From Aliivibrio_A kagoshimensis (lineage in GTDB: Bacteria > Pseudomonadota > Gammaproteobacteria > Enterobacterales > Vibrionaceae): 14,556 bases of DNA. The stretch covers positions 1 to 14,556 of the forward strand of contig NZ_JAKJSQ010000082.1 in the NCBI RefSeq assembly GCF_050337105.1. Direction: 5' to 3'. The notes below the pieces were generated by a model. That model was given only the letters and a program-made list of their open reading frames with translations. It was not told the origin of the DNA and did not search any database. Position numbers and translations under genes: made by a program. Positions 1 through 5,942 of the stretch are shown one piece after another. Every line of letters starts with the position of its first letter. Within the stretch, counting starts at the first letter, position 1.

Positions 1-69
1 GCTCACTATATTATGAGGCTCTTTATTGTTCATAGCATATCGGCATTTGTGAAATAATATTGAGGTGCG

Positions 70-86
70 TGTTAATAAAATTAACA
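70..86. promoter_or_regulatory. Inverted repeat TGTTAAT-AAA-ATTAACA, possible operator
   Basis: This is a perfect 7-bp inverted repeat with a 3-bp spacer in the AT-rich stretch upstream of pflA. It vaguely resembles TTAAC-rich ArcA-type DNA, but the direct-repeat spacing of a good ArcA site is absent. It could be a protein-binding site for the pfl region. The symmetry is seen; the function is not known. Confidence 0.3.
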
Positions 87-201
87 TTTAATCTTATGAA
101 ATATGACATTCTCCACGACACGATTACTTTCTTCGAGATGACGAACGTGTAAAGCTTCGGTTTATTTGAAAAAAAATTCCTTAATTAAGTGCCGTTTTAT
201 C

Positions 202-223
202 TACATTAAACAGGCTTAATGTA
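202..223. promoter_or_regulatory. Inverted repeat TACATTAA-N6-TTAATGTA upstream of pflA
   Basis: Perfect 8-bp arms flank a 6-bp spacer (ACAGGC), ending 44 bp before the pflA start. Centre and symmetry suit a dimeric operator or a small 5'-UTR hairpin. No T-tract follows, so it is not a convincing terminator for an upstream gene. The rest of positions 1-267 is AT-rich and shows no coding frame that I could support. Confidence 0.35.
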
Positions 224-267
224 ATAAAATAACATCCATAATAAAGCCCTAGTGGAGCAACGTCGTT

Positions 268-1008
268 ATGTCAGTAAAAGGTCGCATTCATTCATTTGAG
301 TCATGTGGAACCGTTGATGGTCCTGGAATTCGTTTTATCATTTTTCTTCAAGGCTGTTTAATGCGCTGCCAATATTGTCATAACCGTGACACATGGGATT
401 TACACGAAGGTAAGGAAGTCACTGTCGAAGAGATCATTAATGAAGCGAAAAGTTATCGCCACTTTATGAAAGCATCTGGTGGTGGTATTACTTGTTCAGG
501 GGGGGAGTCTATGCTTCAACCTGAATTCGTCAGAGATTTTTTTAGAGCAGCACAAGCTGAAGGTATCCATACCTGTCTAGATACTAATGGTTATATTCGT
601 AAGCATTCAGAAGTTATCGATGAGGTTCTTGAAGCCTCTGACTTAGTCATGCTAGATCTGAAACAGCTTGATGACTCTATTCATCAAGACTTAGCTGGTG
701 TCTCCAATAAACGCGTCCTTGATTTTGCTCGATACTTGCAAAAAATTGACCAAAAAACCTGGATTCGTTACGTTATTGTCCCGGGTTTTACCGATGATGA
801 GAAATCCGCCAGAGAGTTGGGGGAGTTTATTAAAGAGATGACGAACATTGAGAAGATTGAACTGCTCCCTTACCACAAGCTTGGCGCCCATAAGTGGGAA
901 GCGTTAGGGCTTGATTACCCTCTTGAAGGTGTTAACCCACCATCAAAAGAGACAATGGATAAGATGGTATCTATCCTCAGTCAATACCATAATAATGTCA
1001 TCTACTAA
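268..1008 (+). CDS. pflA: Pyruvate formate-lyase-activating enzyme (radical SAM)
   Basis: PflA is a cytoplasmic radical-SAM enzyme. It uses S-adenosylmethionine and a [4Fe-4S] cluster to install the glycyl radical on pyruvate formate-lyase, which switches on anaerobic pyruvate cleavage to acetyl-CoA and formate. The cluster motif CxxxCxxC is present as C30-L-M-R-C34-Q-Y-C37. The flanks (HSFESCGTVDGPGIRF at about 8-23, HNRDTWD at 38-44) and the SAM-binding GGGITCSGGE stretch near residue 71 match enteric PflA almost word for word. The length, 246 aa, is the family length. The start is supported by GGAG at 254-257, 10 nt before the ATG. The expected partner pflB is not in the window and is probably upstream. 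The gene runs in the same direction as tctC but is separated from it by 650 bp, so it is unlikely to share an operon with it. Confidence 0.97.
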   Translation: MSVKGRIHSFESCGTVDGPGIRFIIFLQGCLMRCQYCHNRDTWDLHEGKEVTVEEIINEAKSYRHFMKASGGGITCSGGESMLQPEFVRDFFRAAQAEGIHTCLDTNGYIRKHSEVIDEVLEASDLVMLDLKQLDDSIHQDLAGVSNKRVLDFARYLQKIDQKTWIRYVIVPGFTDDEKSARELGEFIKEMTNIEKIELLPYHKLGAHKWEALGLDYPLEGVNPPSKETMDKMVSILSQYHNNVIY

Positions 1009-1021
1009 CCGATTATGCATT

Positions 1022-1049
1022 GCGTGATTCCAGTATTTTGGAGTCACGC
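1022..1049 (+). terminator. Hairpin after pflA, possible terminator without T-tract
   Basis: An 11-bp stem (GCGTGATTCCA with TGGAGTCACGC, one T-G wobble) with a 6-nt loop starts 13 bp after the pflA stop codon. It is GC-rich at the base, but the following sequence (GCCTTCAATA) lacks the U-run of a classical intrinsic terminator. It probably protects or ends the pflA mRNA, perhaps with Rho. Confidence 0.5.
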
Positions 1050-1659
1050 GCCTTCAATATGCTCGCGACGTCACTTCCCCGCACAGTAAAACCTCATTTT
1101 TATTAACACCCTTGTTAACAAATAGTAATCACAGTGCATAAGCAATCCGCTTCCCCTCATCATATTTAAAAAATGTTAACATCCTAAATCCAACCTTATT
1201 GAAAATACCAAAGTTTTCAGCGTTTCGATCAGAGTTTATGGAACGTGACTTACAGGTTAATACTTTTATACAAATGGCTTTTGGTTAATCTTTTTTATAA
1301 TCTACAGCGAAAGTTCACCGTATATAGTATCGATAAATAAAGGCCTCGCACTACAAACTTACCTATCAACAACTACACTTTATACAGAGACACAAGCGCA
1401 AGTTTTTTACTTTGCTAACTGAAAACGTTTTTTTGTCTCAGATTCAATAGAAAACATTATGAACAAAATGGCTTGAAAGACGTTAATCCCCATTATTTAT
1501 TATTGCTAGCGACACCACGAACTTAATATTAACATTCTTGTAACTTAACTCGTATGTTAAAGTTAAATCCCCCTTCGTAGGTAGTAATAAAATCGTCGGG
1601 TATTAAACCAGTTAGTTATTAACAATAAATATCAGCCTCAAACATAAGGAATGTGAACC
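1050..1659. other. Long AT-rich intergenic region upstream of tctC
   Basis: I see no credible gene on either strand in this stretch. It contains many TTAAC/GTTAA elements, including the perfect palindromes TTGTTAACAA (1112-1121) and ATGTTAACAT (1173-1182) and an imperfect inverted repeat around 1529-1564. A consensus-like TATAAT lies at 1296-1301, but no matching -35 was found at a normal distance. The size and AT-richness suit an activator-dependent promoter region for tctCBA. Response regulators of the CitB/DcuR type, like the one at the right end of the window, are known to bind AT-rich DNA. This assignment is inference. Confidence 0.45.
1529..1564. promoter_or_regulatory. Nested inverted repeats in the tctC promoter region
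   Basis: TTAACAT (1529-1535) and ATGTTAA (1554-1560) form one inverted repeat. Inside it, AACTTAAC (1542-1549) and GTTAAAGTT (1556-1564) form a second, with a single-base bulge. A weak -10-like TAATAA lies at 1585-1590, with only a poor -35 (GTTAAA, 1562-1567) upstream, as expected for a promoter needing an activator. This is a candidate binding site for the CitB-type regulator encoded at 12157-12852. The symmetry is seen; the role is inferred. Confidence 0.3.
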
Positions 1660-2640
1660 ATGCTCAAGCAACTTAGAAAGCGTGTAACTACATCCATCAT
1701 CGCTGCAAGTATTGCGACTTTATCAAGTACCGCATTTGCAGCTGATCTGGACAAAATTCACTTTATTATCCCTGGTGGTGCTGGAGGTGGTTGGGATATG
1801 ACCGCTCGTGGTACTGGTGATGTATTACTTAAAACCGACCTCGTTAAACAAGTCTCTTTCCAAAACCTTTCTGGTGGCGGTGGCGGTAAAGCGATTGCAC
1901 ACATGATCGAAACAGCTGATCGTCAACAAGATACGTTGATGGTGAACTCTACTCCTATCGTTATTCGTTCATTAACGGGCATTTTTCCACAATCATTCCG
2001 TGATTTGACACCTATCGCCTCTACCATTGCGGATTATGGCGCAATCGTTGTTGCTGGTGATTCAAAGTACACAAGTTGGAAACAGGTCGTTGCTGACTTT
2101 AAAGAGAACCCACGTAAAGTGAAAATTGCTGGCGGCTCTGCTCGCGGAAGCATGGACCACTTAGTTGTTGCAGCTGCATTTAAAGGTGAAGGTTTTGACG
2201 CACGTAAAGTTCGTTACATCGCTTATGATGCTGGCGGTAAAGCAATGGCAGCCGTTCTTTCAGGTGAAACTCCACTTCTATCAACAGGTCTTGGTGAAGT
2301 GTTAGAAATGTCTAAAAGTGGCCAAGTACGTATCTTAGCGATTACGGCTCCAGAGCGTCTAGCTGCAGCTCCAAACGTTCCTACTCTAAAAGAGATGGGT
2401 AACGACACTGTGTTTGCTAACTGGCGTGGATTCTTCGCTGCTCCTGGTATTAGCCAAGAGAAAGTAGATGGGTTTAATAAAGTCCTTAGCAAGATGTACA
2501 AGACTGATCAGTGGGTTACTGTTCGTGACCGTAACGGCTGGATCGATAACTACAAGCCTGACCAAGACTTTTACAAGTTCCTAGAGAACCAAGAGACACT
2601 GATTGGCGATCTAATGCGTGAACTAGGCTTCTTAAAGTAG
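1660..2640 (+). CDS. tctC: TctC-type periplasmic tricarboxylate-binding protein
   Basis: This is the substrate-binding subunit of a tripartite tricarboxylate transporter, secreted to the periplasm. Residues 1-27 form a Sec signal peptide: a basic start with K3, R6, K7 and R8, a hydrophobic core, and AFA just before the predicted cleavage at A27/A28. The mature protein begins with the Bug/TctC landmark strand IHFIIPGGAGGGWDMTARG, followed by a glycine-rich loop and, near residues 187-214, the YIAYDAGGKAMAAVLSG segment that contributes to the ligand pocket. At 326 aa it has the family's usual size. AAGGA at 1646-1650, 9 nt before the ATG, fixes the start. It is the first gene of tctCBA. The long structured gap before tctB suggests that it is made in excess over the membrane subunits. 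The ligand is probably citrate or another tricarboxylate, but TctC-like proteins as a family bind varied carboxylates, so the substrate is not certain. Confidence 0.92.
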   Translation: MLKQLRKRVTTSIIAASIATLSSTAFAADLDKIHFIIPGGAGGGWDMTARGTGDVLLKTDLVKQVSFQNLSGGGGGKAIAHMIETADRQQDTLMVNSTPIVIRSLTGIFPQSFRDLTPIASTIADYGAIVVAGDSKYTSWKQVVADFKENPRKVKIAGGSARGSMDHLVVAAAFKGEGFDARKVRYIAYDAGGKAMAAVLSGETPLLSTGLGEVLEMSKSGQVRILAITAPERLAAAPNVPTLKEMGNDTVFANWRGFFAAPGISQEKVDGFNKVLSKMYKTDQWVTVRDRNGWIDNYKPDQDFYKFLENQETLIGDLMRELGFLK

Positions 2641-2684
2641 CCAATAACTAACATAGGTATCTACACTCTTACCTAAGTAATAAA

Positions 2685-2714
2685 TTGGATAGATACACAA
2701 GTGTATCTATCCAA
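2685..2714 (+). repeat. Perfect 14-bp hairpin in the tctC-tctB gap
   Basis: TTGGATAGATACAC (2685-2698) and its exact complement GTGTATCTATCCAA (2701-2714) are separated by AA, giving a strong RNA hairpin 45 nt after tctC. No T-tract follows. A smaller stem (TAGGTA 2654-2659 with TACCTA 2670-2675) lies just before it. The likely role is blocking 3' exonucleases so that a tctC-only mRNA is stable. A DNA-binding site is the alternative. Confidence 0.6.
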
Positions 2715-2752
2715 CAATAAATTTATTTAGCGCTACCTTGGCCTAAATACTC

Positions 2753-2826
2753 GCCACATCATCGATTTCACCGGATATGAATCGAAATACAGTCAGTCAA
2801 TGTATTACTGATGTGGCTTTTTTCTT
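2753..2826 (+). terminator. Three-way-junction terminator or attenuator between tctC and tctB
   Basis: The outer stem GCCACATCA (2753-2761) pairs with TGATGTGGC (2809-2817). Inside it, TCGATTTCA (2762-2770) pairs with TGAATCGA (2778-2785, one bulge) and AATACA (2786-2791) pairs with TGTATT (2801-2806), making a three-way junction. A U-rich tail TTTTTTCTT follows directly at 2818-2826. The layout fits an intrinsic terminator acting partially, so that tctC is expressed more than tctBA. It also resembles the end of a small RNA processed from an mRNA 3' region. I do not recognise it as a named family. Confidence 0.6.
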
Positions 2827-2862
2827 GCTTCACATTATATTTTTACAATATTGGAGAGCCAA

Positions 2863-3342
2863 ATGCAGTTAACGTCTTCTTCTCTATTAAGCAGAGATCG
2901 GATTGGTGGACTCATCTTCCTGATTGTTTGCTTAACTTATGGTTATCAAACTACTCAAATTCCCTTCTTTCCTGGAGATGAATACGAACCGTTTACCGCT
3001 CGTACACTACCTTATTTGCTTTCAGCAATCGGTATCTTCCTGTCACTACTTCTTATTGTCGTCGCACGTCCCAATGAAGAGAGTGGTGCTGTAATTGGAT
3101 TTAACTGGCGCTTATTACTCGCTTTCGTCGTATTAATGACAGCCTATGGTGTTGGTCTGAGCTGGCTTGGTTTCTTACTGTCCACAAGTCTCTTTCTACT
3201 TGGTGGTTTTTGGCTACTCGGAGAACGAAGAAAATCGATTCTTATTGGTGCCTCATTTCCTTTTGTCACCGCGTTTTGGCTGTTATTAACCAAAGGTCTG
3301 GATATCTACCTAGAACCTGGTTACCTGTTTTTAAGCTTGTAG
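2863..3342 (+). CDS. tctB: TctB small membrane subunit
   Basis: This is the small integral-membrane subunit of the tripartite tricarboxylate transporter, 159 aa from the chosen start. Hydrophobic segments lie at about residues 14-31, 44-65, 85-122 (probably two helices) and 132-152. This is the TctB pattern of about four helices with a charged loop (ARPNEESG) in the middle. The start is taken as the ATG at 2863, because GGAGAG at 2853-2858 precedes it at a good distance. A TTG at 2851 in the same frame lies upstream of that ribosome-binding site and is unlikely to be used. The stop codon overlaps the AGGAG of tctA, so the two are translated from one message. TctB is poorly conserved in sequence, and the assignment rests on topology and position between tctC and tctA. 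Confidence 0.88.
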   Translation: MQLTSSSLLSRDRIGGLIFLIVCLTYGYQTTQIPFFPGDEYEPFTARTLPYLLSAIGIFLSLLLIVVARPNEESGAVIGFNWRLLLAFVVLMTAYGVGLSWLGFLLSTSLFLLGGFWLLGERRKSILIGASFPFVTAFWLLLTKGLDIYLEPGYLFLSL

Positions 3343-3352
3343 GAGTATTACA

Positions 3353-4882
3353 ATGTTAGATGGAATTTTAGCTGGCTTATCAACAGCAATCATGCCAACC
3401 AACCTAATGATGGTGATGATTGGGTGTTTTGTGGGTACTTTTATTGGCATGCTACCCGGTCTGGGTCCAATCTCTGCCATCGCCTTAATGATCCCTATCA
3501 CTTATGGCCTTGAACCTGCTTCCGGTATGATCCTGATGGCTGGTGTCTACTATGGCGCCGTATTCGGTGGTTCTACTTCATCAATTTTAATCAATGCTCC
3601 TGGTTGTTCTTCAACTGTAGTAACTGCATTTGATGGTTATCCTATGGCTCAAAAGGGCCAAGCAGGTAAAGCACTTGCGCTTGCTGCTTACTCATCATTT
3701 ACAGGTGGTACCCTTTCAGCAATCATGCTTCTTATCGCTGCCCCTGCACTGGCTAAAGTATCGTTAAGCTTTCAGTCTGCCGATTATTTTGCACTGATGT
3801 TAGTCGGTTTATCCGCAGTTGCCGCTTTTGCAGGCCGTGGGCAAGTCATCAAAGCATGGATGATGACCATATTAGGTTTGATGCTATCGACTGTCGGCAT
3901 AGACAAAGGTGTAGGCGTTGAGCGCTTTACATTTGGTCTTACTGATTTAATGGATGGATTTAGCTTCTTACTGCTTGCAATGGCAACCTTTGCACTTGGT
4001 GAGACACTAATGGGCATTTTAAAACCTGAAGAGGATAACTCAGAAGCTGAAAGTCAATCGATGGCTCAGCTGGGTAGTATGAAGATCACTAAAGAGGAAG
4101 TTAAAGAGGCGGCTCCAGTTGCTATTCGTTCTTCAATTTTAGGCTTCTTTGTCGGTGTCCTTCCAGGTGCTGGTGCCACTATCGCTGCATTCCTAAGTTA
4201 TGGTTTGGAGCGTAATCTTGCACCAAAGGATAAAAAAGAGGAATTTGGTAAAGGTAGCCTTCGTGGTCTAGTTGCTCCTGAGTCAGCGAACAACGCTGCA
4301 TCAAGTGGCTCATTTGTACCGCTACTAACACTCGGTATTCCTGGCTCTGGTACCACAGCTATCATGCTGGGTGCTTTGATCGCTTACGGTATTCAACCTG
4401 GTCCTCGTCTGTTTGTTGATAACCCAGAAGTATTCTGGTCAGTCATCATCTCAATGTATTTTGGTAACGTGGTTCTGGTTATTCTAAACCTTCCATTGAT
4501 TCCATATATTTCACGAGTATTGGCGGTACCTAGAACCGTATTGCTGCCAATGATTGTGTTCTTCTCAATCACAGGTGTCTACCTGGTCTCCTTTAATACT
4601 ATCGATGTATTTATTATGATTCTGGTATCTGTCGTTGCGATTTTCTTACGACTGGCCAATTTCCCTCTGGCCCCTCTGTTATTAGGATTTATTCTCGGGG
4701 GGTTAATGGAAGAGAACTTGCGTAGGGCCTTAATGATCAGTGATGGTGAGCTTAGCTTCTTATGGCAACGTCCACTGACCCTGACCTTTACGTCGATTGC
4801 CGCTATTGTACTGCTTGCTCCATTGTTGCTCACTGCAATCAACCGATTCAGAACCAGACGACCACACACAGAGCAAAATTAA
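3353..4882 (+). CDS. tctA: TctA large membrane permease subunit
   Basis: This is the large permease subunit of the tripartite tricarboxylate transporter, in the inner membrane with TctB. It is expected to use the ion gradient to bring in the carboxylate delivered by TctC. At 509 aa it has the usual length and is hydrophobic throughout, with about 11-12 membrane segments. The two TctA landmark repeats are clear: GTFIGMLPGLGPISAIAL near residue 28, followed by YYGAVFGGSTSSILINAPG, and the matching second half GVLPGAGATIAAFLSYG near 264, followed by PESANNAASSGSFVPLLTLG. AGGAG at 3341-3345 is 7 nt before the ATG and overlaps the tctB stop. A strong terminator follows, so tctA ends the operon. 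Confidence 0.95.
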   Translation: MLDGILAGLSTAIMPTNLMMVMIGCFVGTFIGMLPGLGPISAIALMIPITYGLEPASGMILMAGVYYGAVFGGSTSSILINAPGCSSTVVTAFDGYPMAQKGQAGKALALAAYSSFTGGTLSAIMLLIAAPALAKVSLSFQSADYFALMLVGLSAVAAFAGRGQVIKAWMMTILGLMLSTVGIDKGVGVERFTFGLTDLMDGFSFLLLAMATFALGETLMGILKPEEDNSEAESQSMAQLGSMKITKEEVKEAAPVAIRSSILGFFVGVLPGAGATIAAFLSYGLERNLAPKDKKEEFGKGSLRGLVAPESANNAASSGSFVPLLTLGIPGSGTTAIMLGALIAYGIQPGPRLFVDNPEVFWSVIISMYFGNVVLVILNLPLIPYISRVLAVPRTVLLPMIVFFSITGVYLVSFNTIDVFIMILVSVVAIFLRLANFPLAPLLLGFILGGLMEENLRRALMISDGELSFLWQRPLTLTFTSIAAIVLLAPLLLTAINRFRTRRPHTEQN

Positions 4883-4910
4883 TCACGCTTCCGACTATAG
4901 GTACCGACGA

Positions 4911-4941
4911 AAAAAAACAGCGCAATAGGCGCTGTTTTTTT
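4911..4941 (+). terminator. Intrinsic terminator after tctA
   Basis: CAGCGC (4918-4923), a 5-nt loop and GCGCTG (4929-4934) form the core stem. It is extended by seven A before it and seven T after it, and the T-tract also serves as the release signal. The A-tract means it could work on the minus strand too. It closes tctCBA and insulates the first GntR gene from tct transcription. Confidence 0.9.
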
Positions 4942-4990
4942 ATATCTAAAATTTCAACCGGATATAGCCTTGATTTTAGCCAGAACAGGA

Positions 4991-5002
4991 ATTGTCTACA
5001 AT
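4991..5002. promoter_or_regulatory. Operator O1, ATTGTCTACAAT
   Basis: The arms ATTGT and ACAAT are perfect, with a CT centre. The GT-NN-AC form is typical of FCD-class GntR operators. It ends 4 bp before the proposed -35 of the first regulator gene. It is one of four identical-arm sites in the window and is 62 bp from O2 (start to start). Confidence 0.8.
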
Positions 5003-5006
5003 TCTC

Positions 5007-5034
5007 TTGCTCTTCGCAGAGTATAAGCTATTAT
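5007..5034 (+). promoter_or_regulatory. Promoter of the first GntR gene
   Basis: A -35-like TTGCTC (5007-5012) and a -10-like TATTAT (5029-5034) are separated by 16 bp. Their offsets from O1 (+16 and +38) are exactly those of the second regulator's promoter, which strengthens the call. Start of transcription would be near 5041, placing O2 at about +13 to +24. Confidence 0.55.
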
Positions 5035-5052
5035 TCCAAAAAGAATCAAACC

Positions 5053-5064
5053 ATTGTCGACAAT
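5053..5064. promoter_or_regulatory. Operator O2, ATTGTCGACAAT
   Basis: This is a fully symmetric 12-bp palindrome in the predicted 5' leader of the first GntR gene, ending 5 bp before its ATG. A repressor bound here would block early elongation. The same sequence in RNA could also hide the start codon region. Its sequence matches the operator consensus I recall for the GntR-type propionate regulator of related bacteria. Confidence 0.8.
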
Positions 5065-5069
5065 TATCT

Positions 5070-5792
5070 ATGACTCCATCACACATTTTAACAAAATCCA
5101 AGCAATTCATTAATGACAAAAGCATTAATAAAGAGCCAACGAAATCTCAAAGCCTCACAGACCAACTGATAGAAACCATCGTCAATGGACAGTACCCTGC
5201 TGGTAGTAAGATTTCAGAGGCCGACCTAGCTAAGACTTTTCAAGTAAGTAGAGGGCCTCTTCGTGAAGCGATCATGAAGGTACAATCTCTTGGATTAGTT
5301 GAAAAGGTCCCTCATGTAGGTGCCCGAGTCGTCAAGTTGTCTAAGAGTAAATTAACTGAAATCTATTCGGTTAGAGAAGCCTTAGAAGGAATGGCAGCCA
5401 ACCTAGCCTGTCAACATATCACGACAGCTGAGATTGAAGCGTTAACCGCTCTTCTCGAACAACATAAAGTGCACATCAACAGTGTCGATGGAAACTCGTA
5501 TTGCAAGCAGCAGGGAAATGATGACTTTCACTACCTCATTATCAAAGCGAGCAGGAATAGTAAACTGATCACGTTATTGTGTGATGAACTCTATCACTTA
5601 CAGCGAATGTACCGCTATCAATCTCCTCAAACCCACTCTCGCCCAGAAATTGCACTTCAAGAACATGAACATATTCTATTTGCAATCAAAAATCGCGATG
5701 CTGAGTTGGCTGAAATGCTTATGCGCAGACACATAAAGCGCAGTCGAATGCTTCTAGAAGCACAGCTAGCCGACTCTGCTCCCATCCGTTAA
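5070..5792 (+). CDS. GntR-family (FCD) regulator, first copy, PrpR-like
   Basis: This is a cytoplasmic dimeric transcription regulator of 240 aa, probably a repressor of the propionate genes. An N-terminal winged helix spans about residues 28-92, with recognition segment VSRGPLREAIMKVQSLG (59-75). A C-terminal FCD ligand-binding domain spans about 98-232. It is about 72% identical to the second copy (152 of 210 aligned residues by hand). In the FCD domain, the usual metal ligands D-x3-H, H and H appear as N150, H154, H199 and H221, so the Asp is replaced by Asn, unlike in its neighbour. The ATG at 5070 has no clear Shine-Dalgarno sequence and gives an N-terminal extension of about 19 residues relative to the second copy. 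No later in-frame ATG precedes the helix-turn-helix. The upstream TTG at 4992 lies inside O1 and is unlikely. Terminators on both sides make it a single-gene unit with its own O1/O2 promoter. Confidence 0.88.
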   Translation: MTPSHILTKSKQFINDKSINKEPTKSQSLTDQLIETIVNGQYPAGSKISEADLAKTFQVSRGPLREAIMKVQSLGLVEKVPHVGARVVKLSKSKLTEIYSVREALEGMAANLACQHITTAEIEALTALLEQHKVHINSVDGNSYCKQQGNDDFHYLIIKASRNSKLITLLCDELYHLQRMYRYQSPQTHSRPEIALQEHEHILFAIKNRDAELAEMLMRRHIKRSRMLLEAQLADSAPIR

Positions 5793-5817
5793 TTCTTTAA
5801 AATCTCGAGTCAAACCG

Positions 5818-5843
5818 AACAGTGCACATTGCGCTGTTTTTTT
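5818..5843 (+). terminator. Intrinsic terminator after the first GntR gene
   Basis: CAGTGC (5820-5825) pairs with GCGCTG (5831-5836) through one G-U wobble, over a 5-nt ACATT loop, with AA before and seven T after. It resembles the terminator at 4911-4941 in stem sequence and shape, as if the terminator-promoter-regulator unit had been duplicated. It separates the first regulator from the prp operon. Confidence 0.82.
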
Positions 5844-5857
5844 GTATTAGACTAAAG

Positions 5858-5869
5858 ATTGTAGACAAT
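5858..5869. promoter_or_regulatory. Operator O3, ATTGTAGACAAT
   Basis: The arms are perfect, with an AG centre, 4 bp upstream of the proposed -35 of the prp operon. It is placed relative to its promoter exactly as O1 is to the first regulator's promoter. Confidence 0.8.
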
Positions 5870-5873
5870 ATGT

Positions 5874-5901
5874 TTGTTTTATTAAAAATAAAGGCTAATA
5901 T
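5874..5901 (+). promoter_or_regulatory. Promoter of the gntR-prpBCDE operon
   Basis: TTGTTT (5874-5879) and TAATAT (5896-5901) with a 16-bp spacer lie between O3 and O4, at the same offsets as in the upstream promoter. The predicted transcription start is near 5908. No promoter or terminator is evident from here to 12110, so this one should drive all five genes. Confidence 0.6.
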
Positions 5902-5919
5902 TTAACCATAAATACACAT

Positions 5920-5931
5920 ATTGTTGACAAT
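5920..5931. promoter_or_regulatory. Operator O4, ATTGTTGACAAT
   Basis: The arms are perfect, with a TG centre, at about +13 to +24 of the predicted transcript. It starts 62 bp after O3 starts, roughly six helical turns, so dimers on O3 and O4 would lie on the same face and could cooperate or loop across the promoter. Confidence 0.8.
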
Positions 5932-5942
5932 CAGGGTTTGCC

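Noticed and set aside
70..86. ArcA box in the TGTTAAT/ATTAACA repeat
   Set aside because: The GTTA-like repeats are not at the direct-repeat spacing expected for ArcA. Kept only as an inverted repeat of unknown function.
1296..1440. Possible small RNA starting after TATAAT (1296-1301) and ending at AACGTTTTTTT
   Set aside because: No -35 at a suitable distance, and the only stem before the T-run is weak (GCAAG with CTTTGC, bulged). Not enough to call a gene.
2814..2830. Sigma-54-like GG-N10-GC (TGGC...TTGCTT) just before tctB
   Set aside because: It overlaps the U-tract of the three-way-junction terminator, matches the consensus only at the GG and GC, and no sigma-54 activator is encoded in the window.
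4762..5073. Open frame running from inside tctA across the terminator to the first GntR gene
   Set aside because: It overlaps the tctA end out of frame and crosses a strong terminator and an operator. The translation is low-complexity and unlike any family.
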